Positions 11,107 through 23,692 of a DNA stretch of 64,000 nt are shown here, piece by piece (the first letter of the stretch is position 1; each line of letters begins with the position of its first letter). Made by a program: the position numbers and the translations under genes. The stretch is from positions 23,694,759 through 23,758,758 of the forward strand of contig OY783204.1 of assembly GCA_963678705.1 (NCBI GenBank), given 5' to 3'. The DNA comes from Panorpa germanica. Taxonomy: Eukaryota; Arthropoda; Insecta; Mecoptera; Panorpidae. The notes below the pieces were generated by a model. That model did not search any database, was not told the DNA's origin, and saw only the letters and a list, made by a program, of their open reading frames with translations.

Positions 11107-11330
11107 CCTAAGAACCAATAATGAAATGAATGGCAGATATCGAGAAATCGACATTGTCACAGAAATCAGACAGTGGCGAATTCAGTGTTTTCAACATGTA
11201 GAAGGAATGGAGCGAAACAGAGTAGCTAAGAAACTTATGGACTTAGAGTGAGAGGAAAGCCAGAGCGAGATGGAAGGATCAAGTACACCTAGCGAAAAAG
11301 GTATTATAAATTGGAAGAGAAGGGCGGCCA
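11107..11330 (+). pseudogene. C-terminal scrap of an endonuclease/reverse transcriptase
   Basis: Conceptual reading gives RYREIDIVTEIRQWRIQCFQ, then HVEGMERNRVAKKLMDLE, a stop, and after a frame change KARARWKDQVHLAKKVL. The order R.W..H..RM...R..K......G...RPR.RW is the usual C-terminal end of many insect RTE/jockey-like endonuclease-reverse transcriptases. Stops and a frameshift make it a pseudogene, about 70 codons long. Confidence 0.5.
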
Positions 11331-12320
11331 ATAAATAGAAAGCGTTTGACAATTATGAAGATAAAACAAGAAATTGACACAAAATTAGTAAATGTCGTCC
11401 AGATTTTAACTAAAACTGATGTTAATTATATATTTATTAATTAACTACTTATTTTGATTTCTATGTATGTACTTATATTGTATATAAGGTGGGAAAGCTG
11501 AATTTTATAAGATGGTAACGCCTCAAATTATTCTTGGAATTTATTCTACAATTAGAAGTGAGAAAACATGTTCACATAGTTAAAACAACCATTCGTTTTT
11601 ATGCCAAATCAGGAATTTAAGCTCCTCCCATTACCTAAATTGGCATGTAAGTAATTTCTATAAAAATGTACTATATACTATCTGCTTCAGAATTAATCAA
11701 TCTAAAAGTACGTATAAAATTAAATTTTGTAATCATTTTAGTTCTTAATATTCAATATATTATTAATTGTATCATTTTTAATACGAGTATATAAGCTCTA
11801 TTATTATAACAAGTTATTGTTTTATTTTTAGCTAAACTCTGCAGCTGTAGCTTCTATTTGTTTCTCGTTCTATCTTAAAAACCACATTTAATTTATATTC
11901 ACAAAAATCTTGTCTTCAGCGAGTTCACAACTCAAACTATTTACTTTTAATCTGCCGCAATGATAATTCACGAGTTCACGAGAATTATTATTAATTTTCT
12001 GAAATAAAGGTCACTTTTTATTGTAGCATAAATATATAGTCTTTACGATCGGTTCAACAAATCGTAATATTACGAATTTGTTAAGCAAATGACATAGATT
12101 ATTTATTGTTCTGTTAAAGCGACACATGCGCAGTAGGTGCTCAAAACAAATACACAAAGAAATAACAGGCAACGAAGGTGTAGGACGTCACAATTAATTT
12201 TAATATGCACTTTAAAAAATGAATAATGCGGAAATAAATCCGTAATTCTGCAATACATTGAATAATATAAATGTACACGTGCTCTGCTGATTTAAAAGTC
12301 GCGAAGAAAGTATAAGTGAC
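11331..12320. other. Intergenic, no feature seen
   Basis: AT-rich, with no gene or recognisable repeat. Confidence 0.5.
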
Positions 12321-12326
12321 TCTAGT

Positions 12327-12390
12327 GTTAGCGATATTGCACTGTAAGACTCCAAGCACAATTCTGGTGTTACTCTAGCTTCAGTCTTAT
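12327..12390 (+). repeat. Short dispersed repeat, also at 40345
   Basis: GTTAGCGATATT, TAAGACTC and the block ending TTACTCTAGC align with 40345-40410 (GTTAGCGATATT, TAAGACTC, CTACTCTGGC). About 62 bp are alignable at roughly 75-80 percent. Class unknown. Confidence 0.55.
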
Positions 12391-13465
12391 CTTAACATAA
12401 ACAACTCTGGAATGCGTATGGAGCTGTGCATTGGAGACCAAGTGACGTTATCTGAACCTTGGAAGGAGTGCAGCCCTTTTAGCATCTGGTCTAAGGCACT
12501 TCACACGACATTCGTCATAAAATCATTGATTGAGCTACATCTTTCTTTGTATACAATTCTTATATTAATTAATAAATACTGTTGTACCAATATTATGTTC
12601 GGCTTATGATTTGTAATTAGTAAATCCTAATTATTCTTAACACTAGCCTAAAAAAAAACGTCTAAAGCATTTTTTCCACTAATTTCTTTTACACAGTGAT
12701 GACCAAAAATTGACTGAATAGTTACACTTAAAACAGCAATATCTCAATCAATTTTATGATTTAAAAGACCAATGAAGAATAAAATATCCAATAAACAAGA
12801 AATTATTTCAACGTCCTTCATTTGTTAGTGTAAAATAATATTTTAGGTGTGAACAAAACACGACTATAAAATTAATCATAAAGTTCATAAAAAAAGCATG
12901 TTATACTTTAATTAATTAGTTTTCCTCACTTCCGTTTGTCTAACTAAATTAATTGAGTGTTGCTTACTCAGCAATATTCATTTCCTGTGGTGAGTAATAG
13001 TAGGCCTAGCAGAGGCACCCACACCCCTTCTCATAAACAGTTGGGGTGATACAGGGTGAGAGAGGTAGGGGATGATGTGTAGATAAACAGTCAACGCGCT
13101 GAGTAAACGTTCTGAACGTTCCATATTCAATTCAAAATTTAATTGAATTCTACTATATATAGAGTAGTAATAATTAATGGCACATACGTCACTTCCAGTT
13201 GCTAGTTGAGTTTAGTATGTTTGTGTTGGCAACATGTTTATTTAACGCAGTGTTGCGTTGGTAATAAGTATCGGTTTAGCTATTTCGTACTCACTACTAA
13301 GACTCAATATCTCTTTATTAATTATTCCCAGTTATAATTGATGTGATAATTTGTAAGGCAAACATTTCTTTATTATCTCATGAAATATTAAGTCTCGTCT
13401 CTACTATTTAAACATTTCTCTACAACAACTACCAGATGAAAAAGCTTAAATGTGTATACTATGCT

Positions 13466-13785
13466 CAGGGGCGGCCTTAGTCATTGCGAGGCCCCGGGCG
13501 GCAGATCTTTGGAAAAAAAAATATTTCCGCCGCAAAAAATATAATATTATATGTATATTTTTTGCGCCCCTAATGACACTTGAACAAAAAAGCAATCATT
13601 GGATTATATAGAGGGCATATTCTATTACCTGCAATATACATTGTAAGCAGGGGCAGCCTTAACCATTTAAATTATGTAAATTGTAATAATTTTTTCTACT
13701 TGGGTTGTTGCGCAAGAATGCGAGGCCCCTACAAGAGCGAGGCCTCGGGTGTTTGCTCTGCTTGCCACCCCCTAAGGCTGGTCTG
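13466..13785. mobile_element. hAT-type MITE with 8-bp duplication ACTATGCT
   Basis: It starts CAGGGGCGGCCTTAG and ends CTAAGGCTGGTCTG, so both arms read CAG..C.GCCTTAG. The direct repeat ACTATGCT flanks it exactly (13458-13465 and 13786-13793). An internal second CAGGGGCAGCCTTAA at about 13650 suggests an earlier insertion or an internal duplication. The body is non-coding; the reading frame crossing it at 13580-13786 is incidental. Confidence 0.82.
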
Positions 13786-13793
13786 ACTATGCT

Positions 13794-16284
13794 TTATACA
13801 CATGCCAAATTATGACATTGAAATATGATGGGGAATTTATTTTTGTAAGGTGTTTATTAACCTCATTTACCTCAATGAAGCACTAACTTCAAAGACGCGT
13901 ACCTCCGAATCTTATAAAAAATTTTATTTTTTTGAAGGTAAATTATAAATGTGCATACTACACTCTATACACATACCAATTATTGTCATTGGGATATGAT
14001 GGAAAAGTACATTTGAACATTCACTAAAATAATTGATTTTTTTGTATGGAAGTTTATTTTCTCTTAGTTCTAATATGTTTAATTTTAATTATTTCATTCT
14101 GTATTCAAGGTAATACTAATACAAATAACGGATTAGTTTACTTTTTAACTCTCTAACACCGATTACGAATAATGGTCCAACAGACTGCTAACTTCTTTTA
14201 CAGCACTAGTTTGGATCAGACTGCTAGCTCAGACTACCATCTTCATTGACGTCAGAATTATCATGGTTGTAAAAATATTGCAATACCATTCGAATTTGTT
14301 TATAAAAAACAAAATTCTTTACTCTTCTAATATTAATAAACAAATGAATATTCGATTTATAACGCATGATGTCAGAAAAGAAGTTACAACGTAAAGCTTA
14401 TGCTTTTCCCATACGAGTATGACAATCCTCTATTCTATATATTAACGTATTACGATATAACGAAACATAAACTAAATTACGTACTAGAAATCAGAGCCAG
14501 TTGTTTAAATAATTATATATGTAAAATCCCTAAAATAATATTGTTCTGGTTGTAAACTGAAGCTTAATCGATTTCACAGACGTTTTACCACCACGTTCAC
14601 TGGCGCTGCAATCGCAGTGATCTGAACAACGTGCGGCGTATGACGAGGACTAATCGGGTGACTAAACTAATCCCTAAACCTAAAGTAAATTATGTGTCAA
14701 TAACCACCACGCTCTGGATTGTGATGGATTACATTTGAACGATGTTTTGCTACCCCTGTGTAGATTTAGACATACTTTGTCAACTTCAATCACGCGTACT
14801 CATAAAAACTATGTAACTCTTCGAATCGATATTAGCAGAGGCGGATTAAATGATGACTCAATAAGTGAAAAGAGGCATCAAAGAAGTTTAGTTGTAACTG
14901 GATACAATGAGATTGGCAGTGAGACATGAAAACCGGCTAAGAATTGATTTATACTGCACATTCATTTTAACATACCGGGTAGAAAATGTAACGCAATTTA
15001 ACATTGGAATTAGCTTGTAATATGTTAGCAAGTAAAGAAGTAAACCTTGAAATTAGCATGAGGTAAGCTAGTAAATGCACAATTCCTACCTTGGAGGTAA
15101 CGTTACAATTTAAAAATGAACATGATGTAAAAAATAGTTTGTTATTGCCGAATTAATATTATTTGTATATTTTTACTATATACATATGAGACAATTCCAA
15201 TTTTATTAGGAATTGTAAATTTTTAATCAAACTTATGTGTTGCTCTGAAATCAAAGACTTTTATTTTAGTAATTTACATACACATTATAATAATTACACT
15301 GTTTAACTTAAAACATACTATCATGCCTGAAATCCAAGAAACGACATTTAAAGTTTATTATTTAAATTGTAAATTCCTTTTTATGTAATTTTATAATAAC
15401 TTAACAATATGCACAGTGAGTTCTGTCAACTCCAAATATCAAAAGTGTTGGCCGTTATTTCTCACAACGTCACAAATGAGTATATGGTTACTGTTTTACA
15501 AACAGACGAACTTTCTACTAAGAAATATAATTTTTTTACATACAATTAAATTTGGATACTGGTGATCTTTAAAGAAGTAGTGGACTCGGCCAGCCTAAAG
15601 ATAGCCAGATATTGCGTAAAGGTCTACAAGTATAGTTTTATTTTTTAGACAATGAACTGTAGCTGCATAAGCATGATCTCACAGTGGAATAGACTACTTG
15701 AGCCTCTAACTATTGCAGTATAGTGTATTAGAGTTGTTTCATATAAACACTATTTATCATGCAAGGAAGTTTAATAGTGCTTAACATTAATGGTAAATAG
15801 AATAGTTCTTAGTTTAAAAATAGATTGCAATGATCTGCTGGTAAGGCATACCTTTCTATCCATTAGAGGTACTAACAAACCGTGGATTTAGATATTAAAA
15901 TATTACATAACTAAAATTATAGTTGTATTTTTTACTGTGTATATCATATATTTATATTTATAATTTTGACAGTGTATAAACGAATATATGTTTTATATTT
16001 CACACTATAATACCTCAGAAATATAATAACATCATAAAGCAGCGAACCGTATTCGTATTTCACGAATGTCTGAATTGAGACCCCAACGAAGCGACCCCAC
16101 CACCCACATTGCTCGTCGCTTCGCTACTCACTTCATTCGAATAAAGCTTCTGGCATGTCACACTAGGGGTGGCCACTCACCAATTGAAAAACATCGATTT
16201 CGTTAGTGAGGCTCCGATATTTCTAAAGTATCTTTCATGCAAGTTAATGCGAATGGATCAAATTTAGATTAATCGTATGAGTAC
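13794..16284. other. Intergenic, no feature seen
   Basis: AT-rich sequence with only short unrecognised frames. A small hairpin (AATTCC...GGAATT) lies near 15193-15218. Confidence 0.45.
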
Positions 16285-16289
16285 AAGAA

Positions 16290-16650
16290 CTGTCGGAGAT
16301 ATAGAGTTTTAAGTCTTCACTTCTCTGGTCTGCTTTCATGTTACTTTGAAACTTTTATATGCATTTTTCTCAAACATAGCTTTTTCAGAGTTGGTGCCCT
16401 CTCTAGCTCAGAATCTACTCCTCCGATTCTTTTGAAATTTTGCACACTGATTCTTTACATAAATGTCGAGGTAACGTTGTCGAATTTTTTTTTAAGTTTT
16501 TAATTTTAACGTATTTTAAAATTTATTTATTAAATTTATTATTTTATCATGTAGTTATTATAGAAATAATTATATAATAACTGTGTCGTCAAAAAACATT
16601 ATCGAATATATGCTTTCTTATCGTTTCGACCTTACCCGTACCCCTACCCC
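16290..16650 (-). repeat. Dispersed repeat family B, copy 2 (inverted, internally deleted)
   Basis: Minus-strand match to the family B copies at 3850 and 20676. It keeps the end with CTGTCGGAGATATAGAGTTT (plus-strand reading) and the other end with CGTCAAAAAACATTATCGAA. A few hundred bp of the centre, including the GACATTGACAGCG block, are missing. Confidence 0.75.
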
Positions 16651-18404
16651 ACCTTTAAATAATGAAGTAAGTTTAATCACTGATAATAGACTTTCAAAAG
16701 TGTAGCTGCTGCTGAATAGTCCTTCTCTTACACATTCTGCTTAATAAATTCAATGCGTTTGATATGTTTACCATGTTTACTGGTTTTAATCTTATTGACA
16801 CTGTAATATGTTTAAGTAGGACATATAATCCATTTAAATCGCAAAAACCTCATACGCAAATCTTTATTTTCAAAAATCGGAAGTCACAAAAATTGATTTT
16901 TGTAGATATCTCGTTTCATATGCCCTAAATGATATTTAGAGATATTAGCAAAGTTGTAGAGCGTAAAATTCTCTACAGATTAGATCTTATGCACTTTTCA
17001 TATGATTAACTGTTTCCAAGATATAACGCAGAGAGCGGGAGGTTTGATTTACCATATAAAATGTCAAAACAAAGACAAGTTTTTACCTTATTATATTTTC
17101 ACCTTAAACTGAATTTTGAAAAGATTCAAAACCTAAACAAAATATCGATACATTTAATACAAAGCATCGATATTTGTATAACGTTATCAGCGAATTTCAA
17201 ATGCCCGTATTATGAACAGCACTATTTTCGCAACACAATGAACTGTCAGCCGTCACATCGCGCTTCGCCGTCAGGATTCCAATATTCGCTTGACATAGCA
17301 TCCCGTCCTTAGCGTCCATGCTGTGCTACTCCGCTGTTTGTTGTGTAGAGATCTACGAAGCTATAACAATAGAAGTGGAAATGGAAATGGAAGGGGTATG
17401 ACACAACCAGGAAATGGGAAAGAGGAAAGGGGAGACAACGCATACTAAAATGAGGGTGTGAAGAGTAACATTTCGGGGGTCGTAGACCATGTACTCTGTT
17501 TAACTTCCTTAGTGAAATATTATATACAGTCTTTTCTATCTACTACAGCTACAGCTTACGAATCAGAAGTGGGACGGGGAAACTGTCAGTGTGTCTTGTT
17601 ACGTTGACAAAAAAAGTTAACTGAGCCCTTAAAAATAAAATATGTACGTATATGCCACACTTATATTATCCTACTTGAAAAATGTGTCACTTTATTATTT
17701 TAAAAATAGCGAACGATAATATAATGTTTTCACAATTTGTTTATGGTATTTTTGTACAGCAGCACTTACGATCCGTAAAAATAAGAAAGGAAAAAGATGT
17801 ATGTAAGAAACCAGTTAACACCAATTCACCACATCCATAATATCAAAACTTTACGAGTTGCCTGAGTCAGCTGTAAGTAGTAACTGAACCACCTTTATAC
17901 ATTTCTTTTACATTCTGTTGTATAAAGGTTTAAATACAGTGAGATTGACCTTCACTGTACCACGTCTTCTTTTACCATATGTTACTAATTCCCTTCTTTC
18001 AAGATCAAATATTAATGTATTTTATTAGTAGACGGGATACATTTACAGTACAAGGCGATACGCCAAATACCTTAAAGAAGATGAGAATAGGCTTGTGATC
18101 TCTTTTTTAAGGGTTCATTTTTTTTTAATATTTTAATTTCATTTTAATTGCATTAAATTTTAATATATGTACATTGGCGTTTTTAATTTTTCTAATATCC
18201 AGTTTTGCCACATGATTTAAATATGCATAACACGTCACAGAAGAAATAAGTAATGAAGATTATTTCTTTTTTTAGCAGACTTCGTAATATAATACTTCAT
18301 GAGATACACAACTCAGCTGTTAGTAGTAAATGATGTATCACACACACACTCGTAAGCGTCTCTGTTGTATAAAAGAGATGGTGAATCATCGGATGTAATA
18401 TACA
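16651..18404. other. Intergenic, no feature seen
   Basis: No gene, RNA or clear repeat. A short GGAAAT run lies near 17378-17395. Confidence 0.45.
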
Positions 18405-18882
18405 ACGCATTGGAATTTTCTATAACGCTGAATCCATTTAATACTTAAGAGACAAAATGACTATTTTAATTGTTAATAGTGATTGATTAAGAAAAATACA
18501 AAAAATTGGAAAACTTCTTATTAGAGCAATATACAATTTGAATCAGACTACGAACAGGACATACGAGGTTGACGCATCAACACTTCATGAGTAAAACAAC
18601 AGCTCCGCAGTGCAGCAACTGACAGACGCAAATAACAGTCTATCATCTCCTAGTAACCTGCCCACAATATCAAACTCTACGAACAAAACACAGCATCAGT
18701 GGTGAACTAAAGGACATGCTTTCAGACAATCCAGAAGGAATTCAAAAAGTACTCGAGTTTCTAACTGATGTAAACTTAGTAATTAAAAAGAGTAATTAAT
18801 ACAAATTAATTTGACATTTGAGGTCTGCTAGCCAACTTTATCAATTTAATAGAAATTAAGACATGGTTCACAAACCAATTCC
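18405..18882 (+). repeat. Family D (AATGGGCTTGT ends), interrupted old copy
   Basis: TTAAGAGACAAAATGACTAT near 18445 and TTGACATTTGAGGTCTGCTA near 18811, ending ATAGAAATTAAGACATGGTT, follow the order of the family D copies at 32394 and 51471. About 300 bp of unrelated sequence separate the two blocks. The terminal ACAAGCCCATT is mutated to ACAAACCAATT. Confidence 0.6.
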
Positions 18883-20675
18883 CAAACTTGCTACATTTTT
18901 ATGCAGCTCGATTTTATGCTAATATAGTGCACTATGGTTATTGCCAGAACTAGTCAGTAGTGAGTCACCCTTTTTGACACATGACGCCAACAAATCGATA
19001 CTTTACTCGTTATAGCAACGTTAACAAAACACCGAGCAGGACGCAGGACCAACCGAAACAGGGACACCAGGGATTGGGACTAAAACTAGGACTAGGACTC
19101 TTGTACCATCAGTGTTCTTGTGCAATTCGTTGTCCACTGGCATTCGCGATCCATAAATCAAACGTCTGCTGCTATGCAGTTATATATTTGTGTATATATA
19201 TGATAAATACATGAGCGTCCACAGAAATCTGAACAAGGAACGAACAAAACTTCAGATTCCATTTTATCTAGCCTAAATTCTCAATACAGATACAAACGCG
19301 ACAAACCTTGCCATTTTGATATAATTTTACAGATTTTAAAGGTTGTTTGTTATTAAAATGAAGAGTGGATAAATATATAAAATGTAAATGTACAACTAAA
19401 TAAAATATTTAAATAAATATACATATAACAATCAACAGTCAGTGTGCAATATTAAATAAAATGTAAACAAACTCACCTGTCAAACGTTGTTATTTAAAAC
19501 TATGGTCATAAATGGTAACCCTATCTCTGCTATAACTTCACTGCACCAACACTACACAATATTTTGAGGTTATATTTTAGATTTAAATTTGGCAGATGGT
19601 ATTTTAATTTATTTAAAAACCATTAAACATAATTGTAATAACATGTATAGAGATAATATTTTAAAGGTATTCAGTTATTTGTAAGCAATACTTTGCATTC
19701 AAATAGTGGATTATAGTTAAATTGTAAAAATGTACTTAAGTAATGTCAAACACCACCAACTGTAGTTTGGTCAGTTGGGTTTGACATTACTATCAATTTG
19801 ATAGTATGTTTATCTAAAATATAACCTGTACTATACGTTACAACACTATTTATATTTATAAATATCTTAATGTTTCATTTAAATATTTAAACACTCTTTA
19901 AAGAACACTACAAATGACAGCTCTTTGAAAACTATGACACTCAATTTGGAACCGGCGAGTTTGACATTTGTTTTCATTCACAACTTTATTAATTTCGAAA
20001 CCCGTGTTAAACTAATTGTTTTAAAAGATGCACACGTAATTAATTTACTTAAAGAAGTACTTTCTATATTAATTAGTTCAGTATTTATAAAAAAAATTGA
20101 ATTTTTGTTATGACAACAACAGGTGTTGGTACAAGTTTAGGCTGACGCGGTTGACTTAATGAATACGATGGTGGCGCCAACTACCTGTCAAATTTTTAAC
20201 TAAATTGTGAATATTATAAGAAGGCTTTTCGCCCCGTTGTAAACTAACGTATATTTAATATGATTCAATTTATATATGTATCTATAAATTTAATGTTTTG
20301 AATCAAAATTTACGTTTAATGAACAATTCAGATTTATTTAACAAAGACCTTCAATCATTCTTAGCGACAAGCCCGCATAAAATCTTTCCACATGATAACA
20401 TAGCACAAAACGCTTTATGTAACAATGGGGGAAAGAAGGATGTATCTTCATACATAATATAGTCTGCTACATTTTCTATCTCCCTGCGTATTAAATATCC
20501 CGCATATCATCATTTTCAATGCATGATCCATAGTTCACATAATCGAAGTTTTTACGCACAAACTAAAATGACTATATGATGATAATACAATTTTTCGTCT
20601 CCCTTTCTATTTTATGTGATATAATATTATAAATAAGAATTTATACCATAGAAAGGAATCAGAGCCGCATTAAGG
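18883..20675. other. Intergenic; one short hairpin
   Basis: The only structure noted is an inverted repeat at 19739-19791: AGTAATGTCAAAC pairs exactly with GTTTGACATTACT, leaving an interrupted inner stem (CAACTG/CAGTTG). No gene supported. Confidence 0.5.
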
Positions 20676-21384
20676 GGGGTGAGGGGAGGGGGATGTTGTT
20701 AAGGTGAAATCAATACAAAAAAAGCATATTTTCGATAATGTTTTTTGACGACACAGTTCATATATAATTATTTCTATAATTACTACATGATAAAGTAACA
20801 TTTAAAGAATACTTTGTAAAATTTTCATAAACAAATATTAAGAAATGAGACATTGACAGCGAATCTCCGCAGACGTCACAAAAAATAGTAACATTGCGGT
20901 GCCACTCATAACTCATCACTGGATTTTCTGAAATCAAAAAACCAAAATTATATCATTAGTTGATAAGTTTCTGCAGGTAAACCTGTCGAGTTTTTTTTTA
21001 TTTATTAATTTTTCAATTTTTTATAGCACTTAGAAGTCAAAATACCGATTTTTTATGAAAGAAATCAGAAACTTTGTTATTTTAGAATACGTTAAAATTA
21101 AATAATTTAAAAAAAACCAACAGCGTTGCCTCGTCATTTATGTAAAGAAGGAGTGTGCAAAATTTCAACAGGATCGGTGCAGTAGATTTTGAGCTAGAGA
21201 GTGAACCAACTCTGAAAAGGCTAGTGTGACAAAAACGCGTTTAAAAGTTTCAAAGAAAGACGAATCCAGACCAGAGAGGTGAAGACTTAAAGCTCTATGT
21301 CTCCGACAGTTTTACTCCAATCGAATTAAAATTTTCGCACAATAAACTTAATATGTTGTACATTAATATAAATAAATTTAACTT
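20676..21384 (+). repeat. Dispersed repeat family B, copy 3
   Basis: Best-preserved copy. It begins in a G-rich patch (GTGAGGGGAGGGGG) and ends ATTAATATAAATAAATTTAA. It shares GACATTGACAGCGAATCTCC, CTCATAACTCATCACTGGAT and GTTGATAAGTTTCTGCAGGT with copy 1. No open frame. Confidence 0.8.
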
Positions 21385-21421
21385 AAATATAATAGTATAA
21401 TTTTCAAAATATTGTAAATTA

Positions 21422-21724
21422 GGGCCCGTATTATAGCCAAGAAACAACGGATAATATTAGTAGGTTATCCCAGCTTATCCCAAGATGCGTGACTTCTTTA
21501 CTAGTATTTAAATCAAACATGTATCAATTTTCTGTCTGTTAAAAAAAACTCCGACAAAGAAATTTCTGAAACCACTTGAAAGAAACACGCCTTTAATCTT
21601 CTACACAATAAAATACTTTTTTCATGGATAATAAGAAAGTTTTAAAAGTTTTTTAATAATCCATTTTAATCTCGTTTTTGCAAAAAGAATTGTGAAAACT
21701 TAATCTATCAATGGAGGCGGGCCC
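21422..21724. mobile_element. Candidate small DNA element, GGGCCCG ends, AATTA duplication
   Basis: The 303 bp begin GGGCCCGTATTATAG and end CGGGCCC. The 5-bp direct repeat AATTA flanks both sides (21417-21421 and 21725-21729). The inverted end is only 7 bp, so chance is not excluded. The similar GGGCCCGTA start of the foldback element at 46667 supports a real terminus. Confidence 0.45.
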
Positions 21725-21729
21725 AATTA

Positions 21730-23200
21730 TTCGTTTGGGTTTTTTAACTTCTTTATTTCAAATTTATGCTCCATTGGTTATAGGATACTTATAGTATTAT
21801 GTCTATATCTTTTTGACTGGTTCAGACGCTGTCAATATTCAGTTTGACGGGTTATTGATACTCAAGAGTAGAATACAGTGTCGATTTTAGGATCGATGCT
21901 GAACCTGTTGTTATATGGTACAGTTTTATAGAAATTAAGGTTTACAAGCGCATTGACAACCAATGTGGGACAAGCCTGCTCCAGACGATGCGGTGAACTT
22001 TTGATTCAAATGCTTGCCTCCAACGTATTTAATCAAATATTAGAAGATTGACATGGCAAGTTTCCTGCTACACGGTGGAACGAATGTTTGATCCGAATGA
22101 TTTATTTATTTTATTAATTTGTTGATATTATTGACACTGGCATTGTTTAATAAAAACTTTCAAGTAAATAAAGGAACGTTCAAGTATAAAACTTTCCATT
22201 GTTGGACGATTCGTGCAGCAGTGCATGACATGTGAATCAAGTGTGTGGTAGGGGTAAAAAAATCACTTTTGACGCGAGTCAAAAGACCGACAACAGCCCG
22301 AACTTCTGCAACATGAACGTTGGACACACTTAGTTAGACACGCAACAAGGACCATTCTGTACGTTTATAATACTTCAGCATCATATTATACGTTCTAGTC
22401 TTAACGATATCTACTAAAGGTTTGCAAAAAAAAACATGAAAACAGAACTCTATAACTCTACATGCATGTCAATGCTGCCAACAAAGTAATATTAATTTAC
22501 TCAAGCAGGAAACGTCTACAAAATAACTAAAAAAAACTTGTTTAGTATTTTTTTTATTGGCAACTCTGATAATTGTGAGATAAATACTTCTTTTTTAGTT
22601 CAGTGTCTAACTATCTAATAACGTTATTTATTTCTTCAAGTTGTTAACACTGTTTGTAACTGCACCTGCACTTGCAACAACATAAAAACATGCTTCCTGA
22701 TGCATCCATAACGTGATTCCTTTACCTAGAAATGTAATAGATGGTGGAATGTTTCTACAATACTGTTTTTGGAATATTTATCAAATGTACGGAACTCGGA
22801 AAGTTTATAAATAGATTCTGGATTCTAAACTTGTTTGGATGTACATGTCGCATATATTGCTTTTATTTGCATCTCATTTGCATTAAAGTTCAGTGCGTTC
22901 TTTGCAGGAATATTGGTTTCGTTTGGTTGGTACTGATCATTAAATATTCGGAGCGTTATTTAAATTGAATGTGGAGAAAAATGTAAGCATGACTTTATTG
23001 CATTTATGTACTAACTTTAAGTGCACTTAATATTAAACAGCAGATAAAATAAATGACTCGACGTGACGTTTTAGTCAGCAGCCGGAGACAACTAATAAAC
23101 TCATTTTGCAGGAGTCGATTTTTTAAATTATTTATATAAATATAGGTTAATAAACGTATATTGGCGTTGTTATTTTATTAAACATCCAAAAATGGACGAA
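21730..23200. other. Intergenic, no gene seen
   Basis: A weak family D tail (TTTTATAGAAATTAAGG) lies near 21925-21945. Otherwise nothing recognised. Confidence 0.4.
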
Positions 23201-23203
23201 TAT

Positions 23204-23367
<164 letters not shown>

Positions 23368-23617
23368 AAGTTTGTTGTTATCGTAGTAGTTGATGACGTC
23401 ACGTTCTCGTTAAGTTATAATAAGTAATGTTGTATATCACATATTGAAACATTATTTGTCGAAGCAACAGCTGCTATAGCTTTGACGTTTAATACTGCAT
23501 CTCTTTTGCACTTCTCCTGTTTAACATGAGTGTAAAGGTTAGCAAATGGTAGTGGGGAGGAGGTGAGGAAGAAATGACGTCGTGCAGTAGATCATTTTTT
23601 GTAAATGTTTAACACCA

Positions 23618-23692
23618 TAAGGAGGTACAGGACGTAAACGTAAATGATGAAAACGTTGTAAAATTTGGAGGGTCGATACAACTGTTTCTAAA
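23618..23692 (+). mobile_element. Single end of the family E element
   Basis: AAGGAGGTACAGGACGTAAA, CGTAAATGATGAAAACGT and TTTGGAGGGTCGATACAA match, in reverse, the right end of the element at 36189-36953. No partner end was found nearby, so this copy is truncated. Confidence 0.7.

Noticed and set aside
23393..23401. TGACGTCA (CRE-like) motif
   Set aside because: A single 8-mer expected by chance in 64 kb and not near any gene.
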